A stretch of 64,000 nt of DNA from Vibrio penaeicida (GTDB taxonomy: Bacteria > Pseudomonadota > Gammaproteobacteria > Enterobacterales > Vibrionaceae): the NCBI RefSeq assembly GCF_030689305.1, contig NZ_JAUYVM010000001.1:62001-126000 (forward strand), written 5' to 3'. Every line of letters starts with the position of its first letter. Within the stretch, counting starts at the first letter, position 1. Positions 17,840-28,685 of this stretch are shown piece by piece. A program made the position numbers and the translations under genes. Under the pieces are notes generated by a model. That model was given only the letters and a program-made list of their open reading frames with translations, ran no database searches and was not told where the DNA came from.

Positions 17840-19132
17840 ATGAATACCATTCAAAATAAAAAGATTCTCGTTGTCGACGATTGCGAGTTAATTCGAAACA
17901 CGTCGCGGATTATGATTCTAAAGATCGGCTTTTTGGCAGAAAACATTTTCATGTGTTCCAGTGCTACCCGTGCACTTTCATTATGTAAAACACATATTTT
18001 CGATGTCATCATCATCGATCAGAACCTAGGCAACGGTGCTAGCGGGTTAGAGTTTTTGCAAGCCTTACATCTACAAGATCTTCGATCTCACGATACCATT
18101 GTGATTGTTGCGACAGCAGACAACTCGGTGAATGTTGTACAAGGTTTTTCATCATACAACCCCAATGCCTACATAATAAAACCATTGAGAATGGATACAC
18201 TCTCGACAAGTATCCAATCCAATCTCAACCTTCAAAAATTGAGTAAGAATGCTATTCATGCCTACCAAGAGACCGGGCTTAATGGATTTATGACTGCGCT
18301 AAAGTCCACGTCATCCTCCAAAAAGGCACTCCATGTCATTGAGCAGTTTTCTCACTTTAGCCAGGTGCCACTTGAGCATCGTTTAATCGTTCTTAAGGCA
18401 TTTTTCAAGTCACACCCGACAACGAAGATCGGGCTTATCTATGCTTTCCTGCTATTACAAAAGGGAGAGATTTCACAATCTGAATCGATATTACACGCAA
18501 TTGTTCAACGGGCGGATTACCGCCCTACTGACTGCTACCCTTTCAAGCTCGCATTGTCGACGGCAAAAGGAGAGATAAGTGCAAGTAGAGAGCTGACCAA
18601 TTCTATATTGAGTGAAAGGAGCTGCGACCCATCAGTGATTTCCAGCCTTTTATGGACCTCATTCATTATGCCGAACCTTCTTTGTGACAACATGCTGCAC
18701 CGGCTAAAACAGCGACTTAGAAAAAACTTATGGTTCGATGAAGAACACAAGCTCTTGCTGTGTGCCCAATTAGCAAAAAGTGATTGGAGCAAACCCAAAG
18801 CAACATGGAATTCGATTCCATTACCAACAAACAATCGGTTTTCCAATACTTATGAAATGTTGTTTACCGCTTGGTGTGAATGCAAATCCGGCAGCAATAC
18901 CAGCCATCCGGTAAATACTCTAATTAGCTCACCGTTATTTGAACATTCGTCATTAGCAAACTTGTTTCTTCTTGATGTATTAGAGCAATCCTCAAATGAC
19001 ACGGAACTCAATAAAGTTCATGTTCGAGTTAACCTTATGAGTAAAAAGGTCTTATGCTTTTTTAAAAGATCAGTCGTTACGTGCGTAGCAGAAAAGCGCT
19101 CAATCGAAACACAAAGCATGCAGCTCGCATAG
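17840..19132 (+). CDS. VieB-like response regulator (receiver plus helical repeat region)
   Basis: 430 residues. The N-terminal receiver (about 8-130) has the acidic pocket in LVVDDCEL, the phospho-Asp at about 60 in IIIDQNLGNGASG, and the conserved Lys in IIKPLRMD. The rest (about 140-430) is helical, with degenerate TPR-like stretches (IGLIYAFLLLQKGEISQSES). There is no DNA-binding or enzymatic output domain. This resembles VieB of V. cholerae, a receiver-TPR protein reported to inhibit VieS. It begins eight bases after the detached Hpt and ends 14 bases before the REC-EAL gene, so the locus is an operon. The VieB assignment rests on architecture and context. Confidence 0.75.
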   Translation: MNTIQNKKILVVDDCELIRNTSRIMILKIGFLAENIFMCSSATRALSLCKTHIFDVIIIDQNLGNGASGLEFLQALHLQDLRSHDTIVIVATADNSVNVVQGFSSYNPNAYIIKPLRMDTLSTSIQSNLNLQKLSKNAIHAYQETGLNGFMTALKSTSSSKKALHVIEQFSHFSQVPLEHRLIVLKAFFKSHPTTKIGLIYAFLLLQKGEISQSESILHAIVQRADYRPTDCYPFKLALSTAKGEISASRELTNSILSERSCDPSVISSLLWTSFIMPNLLCDNMLHRLKQRLRKNLWFDEEHKLLLCAQLAKSDWSKPKATWNSIPLPTNNRFSNTYEMLFTAWCECKSGSNTSHPVNTLISSPLFEHSSLANLFLLDVLEQSSNDTELNKVHVRVNLMSKKVLCFFKRSVVTCVAEKRSIETQSMQLA

Positions 19133-19146
19133 CTTCCGGAGTCGAA

Positions 19147-20340
19147 ATGAATAGACACGTACTAATAATTGAAGACCATGATTTCCAAAGGAAATTCTTG
19201 CATTTACAACTGGAAAAAGCTGGATTGAACCATATATCTTCAGTGTCTTGTGGCACCGAAGCTCTCGTTTACATCGCAAAACATCATCCTAATTTACTTA
19301 TTTGCGATTTGAACATGCCAACAATGGACGGCATAGAGTTGCTTCAAAAGCTCGGAGAAGAGAATTATCAAGGTGAAATTATCATTTCCAGTGCTCAGAA
19401 TGAAATCGTGATCAATTCTGCCGAAAAAATGTGTCAACAGTATGGTTTAAATCTTATCGGGTTAATGGAGAAGCCCGTTACATCTGAAAAGCTTTCTTTC
19501 TTACTCAATACTTCAGTTCAAGACTCATCAAAAACCTCTCCAGAATCTATTTCTGTCTCTGTGACTGAAAAATCTATCCTTAAGGGAATCGCAAACAATG
19601 AATTCGAGCTTTACTACCAACCACTTGTTAGTTTCAAGACCGGAGAATGGCTAGAAAGTGAGACACTCATTAGATGGAACCATCCAGAATATGGTGTGCT
19701 CACTCCCTATTTCTTCCTAGATAAAGTACAAGAACTCGGGTTGTTGCATCCCATCGCATTACAAACCTTAAACCAAGCCATTCGGGATTTACCCAATACT
19801 GAGTTTCGTCGGTTTGCATTTAACATCACTGCGAATGAGTTGATGAATGACGAGTTTACCCAGCATTTGTTCACACTGATTGACGAGAGAACCTTGTCAG
19901 CTTCTTCCATTCGCCTTGAGCTCACAGAGTCCGACATTATACAAAACCTCGGTAAAGCACTCGCCTCTGCCACTCGAATCTGCATGAAGGGGGTAGCACT
20001 AGCAATTGACGATTTTGGCACAGGATATTCCTCTCTCAAATTATTAGAGGAGTTGCCCTTTTCAGAACTAAAACTGGATGTCGACTTTGTTAGAAACGTG
20101 AATAACAGCAACGTTTCGAGAGCGATTGTAGAAGCAAGCCTCTTCCTTGCTGAACGACTCAATTTCAATACAGTCGCTGAAGGAATCGAAGACAAATCGC
20201 TTTGGTCATGTTTACAAGGGCTATCAGGGGAAAATGGGTTGGCACAGGGGTACTTTATTGCTAGGCCAATGCCAGTATCTCATCTCAATGAATGGCATAA
20301 AAACTGGAAAAAAAGAATTATCATCGAGGAATTATTGTAG
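19147..20340 (+). CDS. Receiver-EAL response regulator (VieA-like c-di-GMP phosphodiesterase without HTH)
   Basis: 397 residues. The N-terminal receiver has IIEDHDFQ, the phospho-Asp at about 54 in ICDLNMPTMDG, and a Lys in MEKPVTS. The EAL domain (about 150-390) keeps the catalytic set: ESETLIRW (ETL in place of EAL), FNITANEL, ELTESD, AIDDFGTGYSS, LKLDVDFV, AEGIED and AQGYFIARPMP. It should therefore hydrolyse cyclic di-GMP. V. cholerae VieA has an extra C-terminal HTH; this protein ends after the EAL domain. The ATG at 19147 has CCGGAG upstream; the frame is open 66 bases earlier but overlaps the preceding gene. It is third in the kinase operon. Confidence 0.87.
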   Translation: MNRHVLIIEDHDFQRKFLHLQLEKAGLNHISSVSCGTEALVYIAKHHPNLLICDLNMPTMDGIELLQKLGEENYQGEIIISSAQNEIVINSAEKMCQQYGLNLIGLMEKPVTSEKLSFLLNTSVQDSSKTSPESISVSVTEKSILKGIANNEFELYYQPLVSFKTGEWLESETLIRWNHPEYGVLTPYFFLDKVQELGLLHPIALQTLNQAIRDLPNTEFRRFAFNITANELMNDEFTQHLFTLIDERTLSASSIRLELTESDIIQNLGKALASATRICMKGVALAIDDFGTGYSSLKLLEELPFSELKLDVDFVRNVNNSNVSRAIVEASLFLAERLNFNTVAEGIEDKSLWSCLQGLSGENGLAQGYFIARPMPVSHLNEWHKNWKKRIIIEELL

Positions 20341-20478
20341 TTTAAGAGGATTATATTCAAAATCTAAACAACGATAGATGATTGTTTAATGTAACAACTC
20401 AGTAGAACTCGCCTAGCGCGATAAAATGATCAGAACTCATAAATGGTCCGATGTGATCAGCGAATATAAGTCGAAGTC

Positions 20479-22098
20479 ATGCTACTGTCCCGCTACATTT
20501 CAATCCGCTATCAATTTATCTTGTTGCTGCTTATTGTATCTGCAAGTTTGCTGACCATCATTTTCATGAATGTCAGTATCCATAAAGAAAGCAGTGAGCG
20601 CCTTAATGCTTTAGAAAGTCGATACTACCCTGCACTAGAGCGGGCAGTAAAACTGAACTCTTTACTTCCGAGCTTAAAACAGCAATTTGATGCCGCTGTT
20701 GTAATGGAAGATGAATCCGCACTGATCACAGCAGATGAACTCACTCAAACGCTACTCAACGATGCACAAAAAGGGGCGCGTGTACTGCCTGAGTATGCCC
20801 AAAACTTTGAGAACTTCGCTTCTTCTCTACAAACATACTCTCAGCAAGCAAAACAGCTCAGCCTAGATTTTATTGAGCTGAATGGCACTTTCGACGAGTT
20901 GAGCCACCGCGCTACACTCATCGATAAACAACTTAAAGCGCTGCACTCTATCTCCGATCAGCTTCGAGAAAGTATACGAAAGCAAGTTGTAGAGACCATT
21001 CAAACGTCTGAAGCGGAAGCGAACCAAGCTTCGTCTGTTTCCATACTATTGGGTGGTATCCTTATTGTTTCCCTTGGTTTCACTTCATTTGCCATTCAAC
21101 ATTCCATTACAAAGTCGATTTCTTTAGTGACACAAAAGATGAAAGAGATTGCCAGTGGAGATGGCGACCTAACAGCGCGCATTGAATACAACGGTAAAGA
21201 TGAAATCTCACTACTGGTTAGTCGAGTCAATCAGTTCATCGAGAAGCTACAAATAATCATAAAAAGCACACTGAACAGTAGCAACATGCTTGAAAAAGTC
21301 TCTACTCGCATGGAATACAGCGCTCAGAACACGCTGGCTTTAAATAACCAACAACAAATACAAATTGAAGATGTTACCCGCTCTATTGGCGAAATGCTGG
21401 ACTCTATCAAGCATGTGGTTGATTTCGCCTCACAAGCCGATCGACAAGCTCAATCTGCCAATCAAAAAGCAAAGCAAGGGGCAGAAGTCGTGACCAAGAC
21501 TTCCAATCAAATAGAGTTACTCGCAGAAAAAATTCGAACTACCGCTGCCAAACTAGCGGAACTTGAATCGAATACAAATAACGTGGGGTCTATCTTGAGC
21601 ACCATTCAAAATGTCGCGGAGCAAACAAACCTGCTGGCACTCAATGCCGCTATCGAAGCTGCCCGAGCGGGTGAGCATGGTCGTGGGTTTGCTGTTGTAG
21701 CTGATGAGGTAAGAGTGCTTGCCAGCAATACACAAAGTTCAGCAACAGAAATAAATGCCCTTCTTGTAGAACTGCAAAACGAAGCTCATGGCGCAGTTGA
21801 AGCGATGTCTCAAGGCTTAGAGAGCTCGTCACTCGGTGTACACAATGCGCGCGAAGCTGGGCAAAGCTTGTCAGAAATCACTACGCAGGTTGCAAGTATC
21901 ACTCAGGTGAATAAGCAAATTGCTCAGGCGACTGAATTGCAACATCAAACTTCCAATCAGATCCAACAACGGCTGGATGACTTTACTGATTGTTCTCAAC
22001 AAGTCTCGCATTCTACTAGCGAACTTGAATCTCTCAGTCACGAGCTAAGCAACATTGTCGCTCAACTGAGCCAATCCACCTCTCAATTTAAAGTCTAA
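20479..22098 (+). CDS. Methyl-accepting chemotaxis protein
   Basis: 539 residues. The first membrane span is near residues 12-32 ([20 protein letters not shown]) and the second near 185-207 ([20 protein letters not shown]). The periplasmic part between them is helical. A HAMP domain and the cytoplasmic signalling tip ([20 protein letters not shown]) follow, with [12 protein letters not shown]. The ligand is not evident. It is 138 bases after the REC-EAL gene and 19 bases before the porin-like gene, so these three downstream genes form their own unit. Sensing of something brought in by the porin or bound by the small PstS-like protein is possible but unproven. Confidence 0.9.
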   Translation: MLLSRYISIRYQFILLLLIVSASLLTIIFMNVSIHKESSERLNALESRYYPALERAVKLNSLLPSLKQQFDAAVVMEDESALITADELTQTLLNDAQKGARVLPEYAQNFENFASSLQTYSQQAKQLSLDFIELNGTFDELSHRATLIDKQLKALHSISDQLRESIRKQVVETIQTSEAEANQASSVSILLGGILIVSLGFTSFAIQHSITKSISLVTQKMKEIASGDGDLTARIEYNGKDEISLLVSRVNQFIEKLQIIIKSTLNSSNMLEKVSTRMEYSAQNTLALNNQQQIQIEDVTRSIGEMLDSIKHVVDFASQADRQAQSANQKAKQGAEVVTKTSNQIELLAEKIRTTAAKLAELESNTNNVGSILSTIQNVAEQTNLLALNAAIEAARAGEHGRGFAVVADEVRVLASNTQSSATEINALLVELQNEAHGAVEAMSQGLESSSLGVHNAREAGQSLSEITTQVASITQVNKQIAQATELQHQTSNQIQQRLDDFTDCSQQVSHSTSELESLSHELSNIVAQLSQSTSQFKV

Positions 22099-22117
22099 TC
22101 CCTTTCGGAGAATAAAA

Positions 22118-23497
22118 ATGACGAACAAAACTTTTCGCCTGCTACCATTAGCGGCGATTTGCGCTGCTACGTTTTCAGCTCAAGCTGCGAACGCTAATTC
22201 AGAAAAACGTATTGAAGTACTAGAGCACCAAGTTAAGCTATTGGAAGCACAAAAGTCGTCTTCAATGGCTGACAAAATCAGCTTCAATGGCTTTGCTTCA
22301 GTCAATATGCAGGTTGCAAACAACAATCATGGCTTCGCCTACTCGACAGACAAAATCAAGTTTGACGAAGGCTCCCTAATCGGTCTTCAAAGTAAGTTTG
22401 CAATCAATGACTCAACATCAGCGACAGTTCAGTTGGTTGCGCGTGGAACCAAGAAAGAAAGTTGGAACCCTGATATTGAGTGGGCGTTTGTTAGCCATCA
22501 ATTTACGCCAAACCTGAAAGTTCGAGGCGGTAAACTTCGCCTACCTCTCTTTATGTACTCTGACTATCTTGAAGTGGGTTATGCGCAAGTCGGTGTTCGT
22601 GTCCCTACCGAAGTTTATGGTCCTGTCGTTGTGACGTCGCTGACGGGTGGAGACTTCATTTACGATATCGAGTTAGAGAATAGTACCCTTTCGTTCCAAG
22701 GCTTTGCTGGTTCACAAAAGCTAACTGCAAATAAGCACTCTTATAATGCGCCAACGGAATTCAATGAAATCATGGGTGGTGTTGTTAACTGGACTGACGA
22801 TACATGGACGTTGCGCGCTGTATACGGCCAAGCAAAAGTCTCTTCTGACGTTAATTGGAACAGCACTAGCGCAGCGCTGAAACCACTTGGTGGCGTTGTC
22901 GCAAACACCACCTTTGATAACGATGCAGCTAAGTTTTACGGCTTAGGTGCCCGATACGACAACGGAAGCCTAATGCTGTCCTCTGAACTGACCCGCACAG
23001 AAGTGGAAGGTTTTTACGCAGATGTAGATTCTGCCTACCTAACCGCTGCATACCGCCTTAACGAAGTAACACCATATCTCACTGTTTCGCATATGCGTAC
23101 GAAAGATAACGATGTAAGAAACAAGCATTACGCGTCGGTAAAAGGAAGCACTGCTAATCTTGCAGCTCAAGCTGAAACACTATTCACACAGGCGAAAGCG
23201 ATGATGGCAAGCAATCCTGCTGGGGCTGCAATCCTTATGGCGCAAGCACAACAAAAAGCAGCCGCAGCAAAAGCCGCAGGCAGCGTTGAAGGTTCTGCAA
23301 AGGCAATCCAATCGGCTCAAAACATCCAACGCACCACCTACAGCATTGGTGCTCGCTGGGACGTAATGACAAATGTTGCACTAAAGGGAGATGTCAGTTA
23401 CATGACTGATTTTGGTGACACATTTGGTGGGTTAAGCTCGGAAAGCCAGGATAAAACTAACCTACTCTATACGCTAAAAGTTGACGTTGTATTTTAA
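22118..23497 (+). CDS. Porin-like outer membrane protein with N-terminal coiled coil
   Basis: 459 residues with a signal peptide (LPLAAICAATFSAQAANA). A short coiled coil follows (EKRIEVLEHQVKLLEAQK), then beta strands with alternating hydrophobic residues, ending in an aromatic terminus (LKVDVVF), as outer-membrane barrels do. The coiled coil plus barrel resembles DcaP or OprP-like trimeric porins. Near residues 341-404 there is an Ala/Gln-rich insert (LMAQAQQKAAAAKAAG) that interrupts the strands, probably a helical loop. It is nine bases upstream of the small PstS-like gene. The substrate is unknown. Confidence 0.82.
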   Translation: MTNKTFRLLPLAAICAATFSAQAANANSEKRIEVLEHQVKLLEAQKSSSMADKISFNGFASVNMQVANNNHGFAYSTDKIKFDEGSLIGLQSKFAINDSTSATVQLVARGTKKESWNPDIEWAFVSHQFTPNLKVRGGKLRLPLFMYSDYLEVGYAQVGVRVPTEVYGPVVVTSLTGGDFIYDIELENSTLSFQGFAGSQKLTANKHSYNAPTEFNEIMGGVVNWTDDTWTLRAVYGQAKVSSDVNWNSTSAALKPLGGVVANTTFDNDAAKFYGLGARYDNGSLMLSSELTRTEVEGFYADVDSAYLTAAYRLNEVTPYLTVSHMRTKDNDVRNKHYASVKGSTANLAAQAETLFTQAKAMMASNPAGAAILMAQAQQKAAAAKAAGSVEGSAKAIQSAQNIQRTTYSIGARWDVMTNVALKGDVSYMTDFGDTFGGLSSESQDKTNLLYTLKVDVVF

Positions 23498-23506
23498 GGA
23501 AGAAAT

Positions 23507-23902
23507 ATGTTGAACAAGTTAATCGTTATAGCTGCATTAGCTCTGGGTACGAGCGCAAATGCTGCGGTAGTTGTAATTGGTAACCCTTCAATGGATGCAC
23601 TTAATGCTGCAACCGTCAAGAAGCTCTATCTTGGCAAAGCCAAATCTCTCAATATCGACGTAGTGGATCTCGCTGATGGTGAGGCACTCAAAGACGAGTT
23701 CCACCAAAAAGTCACCGGGAAAACAGAGGCACAATTACAAGCTTACTGGGCAAAGCGTGTGTTTACAGGTAAAGGGCAACCACCAAAAGCTCTGCCTAGC
23801 GCTGATCTGGTAAAAAATACGGTTCAAACAGGCAATAACATCATAGGCTACATTGATGAAAGCCAAGTTGATGACAGTGTGAAAGTATTGCTAAAACCTT
23901 AG
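23507..23902 (+). CDS. Small PstS-like periplasmic protein
   Basis: 131 residues with a signal peptide (LIVIAALALGTSANAA). The body (MDALNAATVKKLYLGKAKSL, then LQAYWAKRVFTGKGQPP and IIGYIDESQV) matches the short single-domain relatives of phosphate-binding PstS. Such proteins are common beside porin and signalling genes in Vibrio. It lacks the second lobe of true PstS, so transport is unlikely; a sensing role with the chemoreceptor two genes upstream is a guess. A terminator follows. Confidence 0.78.
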   Translation: MLNKLIVIAALALGTSANAAVVVIGNPSMDALNAATVKKLYLGKAKSLNIDVVDLADGEALKDEFHQKVTGKTEAQLQAYWAKRVFTGKGQPPKALPSADLVKNTVQTGNNIIGYIDESQVDDSVKVLLKP

Positions 23903-23911
23903 CGATTTGTC

Positions 23912-23942
23912 GGGCAATTTGTAGGATTTCTCCAAATTGCCC
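23912..23942 (+). terminator. Hairpin terminator after the PstS-like gene
   Basis: The stem GGGCAATTTG pairs with CAAATTGCCC, 10 bases after the stop. The T tract after it is weak (TTCATTCT), so efficiency is uncertain. Confidence 0.65.
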
Positions 23943-24072
23943 TTCATTCTACATACCATTACAAATATCATTAACCTTCTTACAAAACTTACAAATAATC
24001 CCTTCCTACTTTATCTCACTGAATTTGCATAATATTTTTTGTTAATAACTAGTGACAAATCTTTATATTTCC

Positions 24073-24096
24073 ATACATATATATTTCAATATGTAT
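24073..24096. promoter_or_regulatory. Candidate operator upstream of the TetR gene
   Basis: ATACATAT and ATATGTAT form an inverted repeat with an 8-base spacer, about 90 bases before the TetR-family gene. Size and position suit an autoregulatory TetR operator; there is no direct evidence. Confidence 0.4.
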
Positions 24097-24186
24097 TTTA
24101 TAGGTACTCATGCACATAGGGTAAATTGACATCGCTCGCATCCTCAATAGAATCAATCATATCAATTAGGGGGAGCGGTATTAATT

Positions 24187-24759
24187 ATGCCAATGAATGA
24201 AAATAGAGAAGCAATATTAAAAGCAGCTGAAGAGTTATTTTTCACCCATGCATTTAAAAGAGTTACATTTAGATTAATTGCTCAAAAGGCCGGGGTTAGT
24301 CCTGCACTAGTTGTTTATTATTTTAAGAATAAAGAACAGCTATTTGATCAATTAATTGAAGAGCATACTCCTAGGCTTGCAAAAGAATTTTCCTCTTTCA
24401 AATCAAGGAGCCAAGTTCAGCTATCTGAAATTATTGTTAAATACGTTCAATTTTGGCAAAACCACCCTAACATTCCAATTCTTCTAACGCGGGGAGGGTT
24501 AAGTCAAGACCTTGAATCTAGGAAGAAATTAGAAGAATCTCGTTTCAATCATGTCACTAAGCAAACTTTATATTCCGCTCTTAAGAAGGTGCCCGGTTGT
24601 AATGAAATGAACATCGATTATTACTATATGTTGGTATCCTCTCTGAGTACTCAGCCATATTTAAATATCGATAACAACGAAGATTGTAGTAAATTTAACA
24701 TCACGGACTATACCCGTGTTTTGGAAGACTTGAAATTTTCTGCTCCTACGATGTGCTAA
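24187..24759 (+). CDS. TetR/AcrR-family transcriptional regulator
   Basis: 190 residues. The N-terminal HTH is typical (AAEELFFTHAFKRVTF, LIAQKAGVSPALVVYYFKNK). The C-terminal ligand domain has no recognisable specificity. GGGGAG lies before the start, and two ATGs six bases apart are possible. It is monocistronic, between two terminators, with an inverted repeat upstream that could be its own site. Base composition appears more AT-rich than that of its neighbours, which may point to later acquisition. Confidence 0.87.
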   Translation: MPMNENREAILKAAEELFFTHAFKRVTFRLIAQKAGVSPALVVYYFKNKEQLFDQLIEEHTPRLAKEFSSFKSRSQVQLSEIIVKYVQFWQNHPNIPILLTRGGLSQDLESRKKLEESRFNHVTKQTLYSALKKVPGCNEMNIDYYYMLVSSLSTQPYLNIDNNEDCSKFNITDYTRVLEDLKFSAPTMC

Positions 24760-24889
24760 TCAAGCTTTTGTAAGAAAGGCATAGATATAATTATTGTTAT
24801 GCCTTCTTGTATTAAAGAATATCTGAAAAATGACTGCAATCTTAGATAAAAAATAATATAAAATAGAGTAATGTGCAGCAAACAAAAAA

Positions 24890-24931
24890 TGCCTAAGTGA
24901 AAATAACATTGGTTGTTAGTTCACTTAGGCA
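24890..24931 (+). terminator. Terminator after the TetR gene, probably bidirectional
   Basis: The 12-base arms TGCCTAAGTGAA and TTCACTTAGGCA form a perfect stem. It is flanked by A-rich sequence on the left and TTTTTA on the right, so it can stop transcription from both sides. Confidence 0.8.
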
Positions 24932-24971
24932 TTTTTATATCCAATTAACCTATATGCTGGGATATAAAAAA

Positions 24972-24994
24972 GCCACCAGTATGATACTGATGGC
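24972..24994 (-). terminator. Rho-independent terminator after gyrA
   Basis: Hairpin GCCACCAGTAT-G-ATACTGATGGC with one internal mismatch, followed on the minus strand by TTTTTTATATC. It lies 24 bases past the gyrA stop. Confidence 0.8.
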
Positions 24995-25017
24995 TTTCAA
25001 CTTATTGGATACTGAGA

Positions 25018-27657
25018 TTACTCTTCAGAATCTTTTTGTTCTGGTGCATCTTGCTCTGGAGCAGATTCAGGTTGCTCAGCATTGTTTTCAGCTGTAGCTT
25101 CTGTCTCTTCTCCTTCAGGCAATTCAGACTCTTCGATTTCTTCGATACGTTGCAAACCAACAACGTTTTCGTCTTCAGCCGTTCTAATTAGGGTTACACC
25201 CTGAGTATTACGACCTACCTGGCTTACTTCAGACACGCGAGTACGAACAAGCGTACCGGCATCGGTGATCATCATGAACTCGTCGTTTTCTTCCGTTTGT
25301 ACAGCACCGACTACACAGCCGTTACGGTCTGAAACTTTGATAGAAACAACACCTTGAGTCGCACGACCTTTCGTAGGGTACTCGGCAAGTGGCGTACGTT
25401 TACCATAACCATTTTGCGTAACTGTTAGAATGTCACCTTCATTTGAAGGAACAATCAACGAGACCACTTGGTCGCCTTCTGCCAGCTTCATACCACGAAC
25501 ACCCGCAGCAGTTCGACCCATTGCACGTACTTTACCTTCTTCAAAGCGTACAACTTTACCTTGCTGGGAGAACAACATAATGTCGCTTTCACCGTCAGTA
25601 ATGTCTACACCAATCAAGGAATCATCGTCACGTAGGTTAACAGCAATTAGACCGTTTGAACGTACATTGGCAAACTGGTCTAGAGACGTCTTCTTAACCG
25701 TTCCGTCACCCGTCGCCATGAAGATATACTTGTCTGCAGAGTATTCAGATACCGGTAAGATCGCTGTAATACGCTCGCCATCCTCAAGAGGAAGAATGTT
25801 TACAATTGGTTTACCACGAGCATTTCGGCTCGCTTGAGGTAATTGATAAACTTTCAAGCGATATGTCTTACCACGAGTAGAGAAGCACAAGATATTATCG
25901 TGCGTGTTCGCAACCAATAGACGTTCGATGTAATCTTCATCTTTCATCTTAGTTGCGCTCTTACCTTTACCACCGCGGCGCTGCGCTTCGTAATCGCTTA
26001 GAATTTGGTACTTAACATAGCCTTCGTGAGACAAAGTAACCACTACGTCTTCTTGGGCAATGAGCTCTTCCATATCGATGTCATGGACAGCCGCAGTAAT
26101 TTCTGTACGGCGCTGATCGCCAAAGCCTTCACGCACTGCTTCAAGCTCTTCACGGATAACTTCCATCAAGCGCTCTGTGCTCGCAAGGATGTGCATCAAT
26201 TCCGCGATTTCTTCTAGAAGTTCTTTGTATTCATCTAGAATCTTCTCATGCTCAAGACCTGTCAACTTATGTAGACGAAGATCGAGAATCGCTTGCGCTT
26301 GCGTTTCAGTTAAGAAGTACTGACCATCACGAATACCGTATTCAGGCTCAAGCCAATCTGGACGAGCTGCATCGTTACCTGCACTTTCAAGCATGGCAGC
26401 AACATTACCCAAATCCCAACCGCGAGCGACAAGACCTGCTTTCGCTTCTGCTGGTGTGGCTGCATTTCGGATAAGCTCTATGATTTCATCGATATTAGCT
26501 AATGCTAGCGCAAGTGCTTCAAGGATGTGCGCGCGATCGCGAGCTTTACGTAATTCAAAAATAGTACGACGAGTCACAACCTCACGGCGGTGATCGACAA
26601 AGCACTTAAGCATGTCTTTCAGGTTGAACAACTGTGGCTGACCGTTGTTCAGAGCAACCATGTTGATACCGAAAGTTGTTTGCAACTGAGTTTGAGCGTA
26701 AAGGTTGTTAAGAACCACTTCGCCTACCGCGTCACGCTTACATTCAATAACAATACGCATACCGTCTTTATCGGACTCATCACGTAGTGCACTGATGCCT
26801 TCAACTTTCTTATCTTTTACTAACTCAGCGATCTTTTCGATAAGACGCGCTTTGTTCACCTGATATGGAATTTCAGTGACAATAATGGTCTCTTTACCAT
26901 TTTTGTCTGCTTCGACCTCAGCTTTTGATCGCATGTAGATCTTGCCACGACCGGTCTTGTAAGCGTCAACAATGCCTTTACGACCACTAATCAATGCTGC
27001 CGTAGGAAAGTCAGGTCCTGGAATGTAATCCATCAACTCATCGATTGTGATTTCTTCATTATTAATGAATGCCAAGCATCCATCGATCACTTCGGTTAAG
27101 TTGTGAGGAGGAATATTCGTTGCCATACCTACTGCGATACCAGAGGCACCGTTTACCAGCAAGTTAGGAACCTTTGTAGGAAGTACTGCAGGGATCTGCT
27201 CTGTACCATCGTAGTTTGGTACGTAATCCACTGTCTCTTTATCGAGGTCAGCAAGCAGTTCATGGGCAATTTTTGCCATACGAACTTCGGTATAACGCAT
27301 TGCCGCTGCAGAGTCGCCATCTATCGAGCCAAAGTTACCTTGACCATCGACGAGCATATAGCGAAGTGAAAACGGTTGTGCCATACGCACAATCGTATCG
27401 TAAACTGCACTATCACCATGAGGGTGATATTTACCGATGACATCACCTACCACACGGGCAGATTTTTTATATGATTTATTCCAATCATTGCCTAGTACAT
27501 TCATCGCGAATAAAACGCGGCGGTGTACTGGTTTTAGGCCATCACGCACATCTGGAAGAGCACGACCCACGATAACTGACATCGCGTAGTCTAAGTATGA
27601 ACCTCTGAGCTCATCTTCAATGTTTACGGGCGTGATCTCTTTAGCTAGATCGCTCAT
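25018..27657 (-). CDS. gyrA: DNA gyrase subunit A
   Basis: 879 residues. GyrA cuts and rejoins DNA in the ATP-driven supercoiling reaction with GyrB. The catalytic Tyr is in [14 protein letters not shown], and the GyrA box appears as [12 protein letters not shown]. The quinolone-resistance region reads [14 protein letters not shown], with Ser and Asp at the positions equivalent to E. coli 83 and 87, so no classical resistance change is present there. The C-terminal six-bladed domain is followed by an acidic tail ([12 protein letters not shown] onward) that is usual in gamma-proteobacteria. It diverges from ubiG, as in Enterobacteria. Confidence 0.98.
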   Translation of the reverse strand: MSDLAKEITPVNIEDELRGSYLDYAMSVIVGRALPDVRDGLKPVHRRVLFAMNVLGNDWNKSYKKSARVVGDVIGKYHPHGDSAVYDTIVRMAQPFSLRYMLVDGQGNFGSIDGDSAAAMRYTEVRMAKIAHELLADLDKETVDYVPNYDGTEQIPAVLPTKVPNLLVNGASGIAVGMATNIPPHNLTEVIDGCLAFINNEEITIDELMDYIPGPDFPTAALISGRKGIVDAYKTGRGKIYMRSKAEVEADKNGKETIIVTEIPYQVNKARLIEKIAELVKDKKVEGISALRDESDKDGMRIVIECKRDAVGEVVLNNLYAQTQLQTTFGINMVALNNGQPQLFNLKDMLKCFVDHRREVVTRRTIFELRKARDRAHILEALALALANIDEIIELIRNAATPAEAKAGLVARGWDLGNVAAMLESAGNDAARPDWLEPEYGIRDGQYFLTETQAQAILDLRLHKLTGLEHEKILDEYKELLEEIAELMHILASTERLMEVIREELEAVREGFGDQRRTEITAAVHDIDMEELIAQEDVVVTLSHEGYVKYQILSDYEAQRRGGKGKSATKMKDEDYIERLLVANTHDNILCFSTRGKTYRLKVYQLPQASRNARGKPIVNILPLEDGERITAILPVSEYSADKYIFMATGDGTVKKTSLDQFANVRSNGLIAVNLRDDDSLIGVDITDGESDIMLFSQQGKVVRFEEGKVRAMGRTAAGVRGMKLAEGDQVVSLIVPSNEGDILTVTQNGYGKRTPLAEYPTKGRATQGVVSIKVSDRNGCVVGAVQTEENDEFMMITDAGTLVRTRVSEVSQVGRNTQGVTLIRTAEDENVVGLQRIEEIEESELPEGEETEATAENNAEQPESAPEQDAPEQKDSEE

Positions 27658-27932
27658 AGAGCCATTATCCCTCTATAGTTTGATCGTATGTTAGATACGT
27701 ACAAGGTTCAAAAATATAACACACAAATACCCCGTTCGGCATCTCTTTCCCCTTCGTTTTATCAGGTTGTGACCTTGGTTGTGGATCAATCGTTGAGAAA
27801 TCGTACAGAAAATCTTTATCTGTATGAATTACAGTCATATTGTGATGCCTAATTTCACAAAATTGGAATTCTGGTGTTCTCCTGCTTTTCAGTCGCTATA
27901 ATGCTTCAATCCTAATCCTGAGTGTGATTGTT

Positions 27933-28643
27933 ATGACCAAACAACAAAATGTCGATCCTGCGGAAATCAAAAAGTTTGAAGATATGGCTTCCAGATGGTG
28001 GGATTTAGAGGGTGAGTTTAAGCCTCTCCACCAGATCAACCCATTAAGACTGAATTACGTTCAGGATAATTGCCAGGGTCTATTCGGAAAAAAAGTGCTC
28101 GATGTGGGTTGTGGCGGAGGAATACTCGCCGAAAGCATGGCGAAAGAAGGTGCTGAAGTCACAGGTTTGGACATGGGCAAAGAACCGCTCGAAGTGGCTC
28201 GACTCCATGCATTAGAAACGGGTACAAAGCTGGAATATATTCAAAGCACTGTAGAAGATCATGCGGCAGAAAACCCAGAAAGATACGACGTGGTAACTTG
28301 TATGGAAATGTTAGAACACGTTCCCGACCCACTATCTGTTATACAGTCCTGCGCCAAACTGGTGAAGCCTGGGGGTAAGGTCTTTTTCTCTACTTTAAAC
28401 CGCAATTTCAAATCTTACTTATTTGCAATTGTTGGCGCAGAGCACCTTTTGAAACTAGTACCAAAAGGCACGCACGACCACGAGAAATTCATCCGCCCAG
28501 CAGAACTTCTAAAAATGATCGATAAGACTGACTTGTTCGAACAGTCGATAACCGGATTGCATTACAACCCGCTGACTGATACTTACTCTCTCGGCAACAA
28601 TGTCGACGTAAACTATATCGTTCACACAACACGTCTTAGTTAG
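27933..28643 (+). CDS. ubiG: Ubiquinone biosynthesis O-methyltransferase
   Basis: 236 residues. UbiG carries out both O-methylations of ubiquinone synthesis with S-adenosylmethionine. The SAM site is [17 protein letters not shown], with EVTGLDMG and [14 protein letters not shown] after it; [15 protein letters not shown] is the UbiG-specific N-terminal part. I chose the ATG at 27933; a GTG nine bases earlier is also open. It diverges from gyrA across about 275 bases, the same order as in E. coli. A strong terminator follows. Confidence 0.95.
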   Translation: MTKQQNVDPAEIKKFEDMASRWWDLEGEFKPLHQINPLRLNYVQDNCQGLFGKKVLDVGCGGGILAESMAKEGAEVTGLDMGKEPLEVARLHALETGTKLEYIQSTVEDHAAENPERYDVVTCMEMLEHVPDPLSVIQSCAKLVKPGGKVFFSTLNRNFKSYLFAIVGAEHLLKLVPKGTHDHEKFIRPAELLKMIDKTDLFEQSITGLHYNPLTDTYSLGNNVDVNYIVHTTRLS

Positions 28644-28651
28644 TATCAGCA

Positions 28652-28677
28652 CTGCCTGTTTCTTTTGGTGCAGGCAG
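28652..28677 (+). terminator. Rho-independent terminator after ubiG
   Basis: CTGCCTG and CAGGCAG form a stem, followed by CCATTTTTGC. It lies nine bases after the ubiG stop. Confidence 0.82.
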
Positions 28678-28685
28678 CCATTTTT

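Noticed and set aside
25430..27440. Plus-strand ORFs within gyrA
   Set aside because: Antisense shadows of a highly conserved coding gene.
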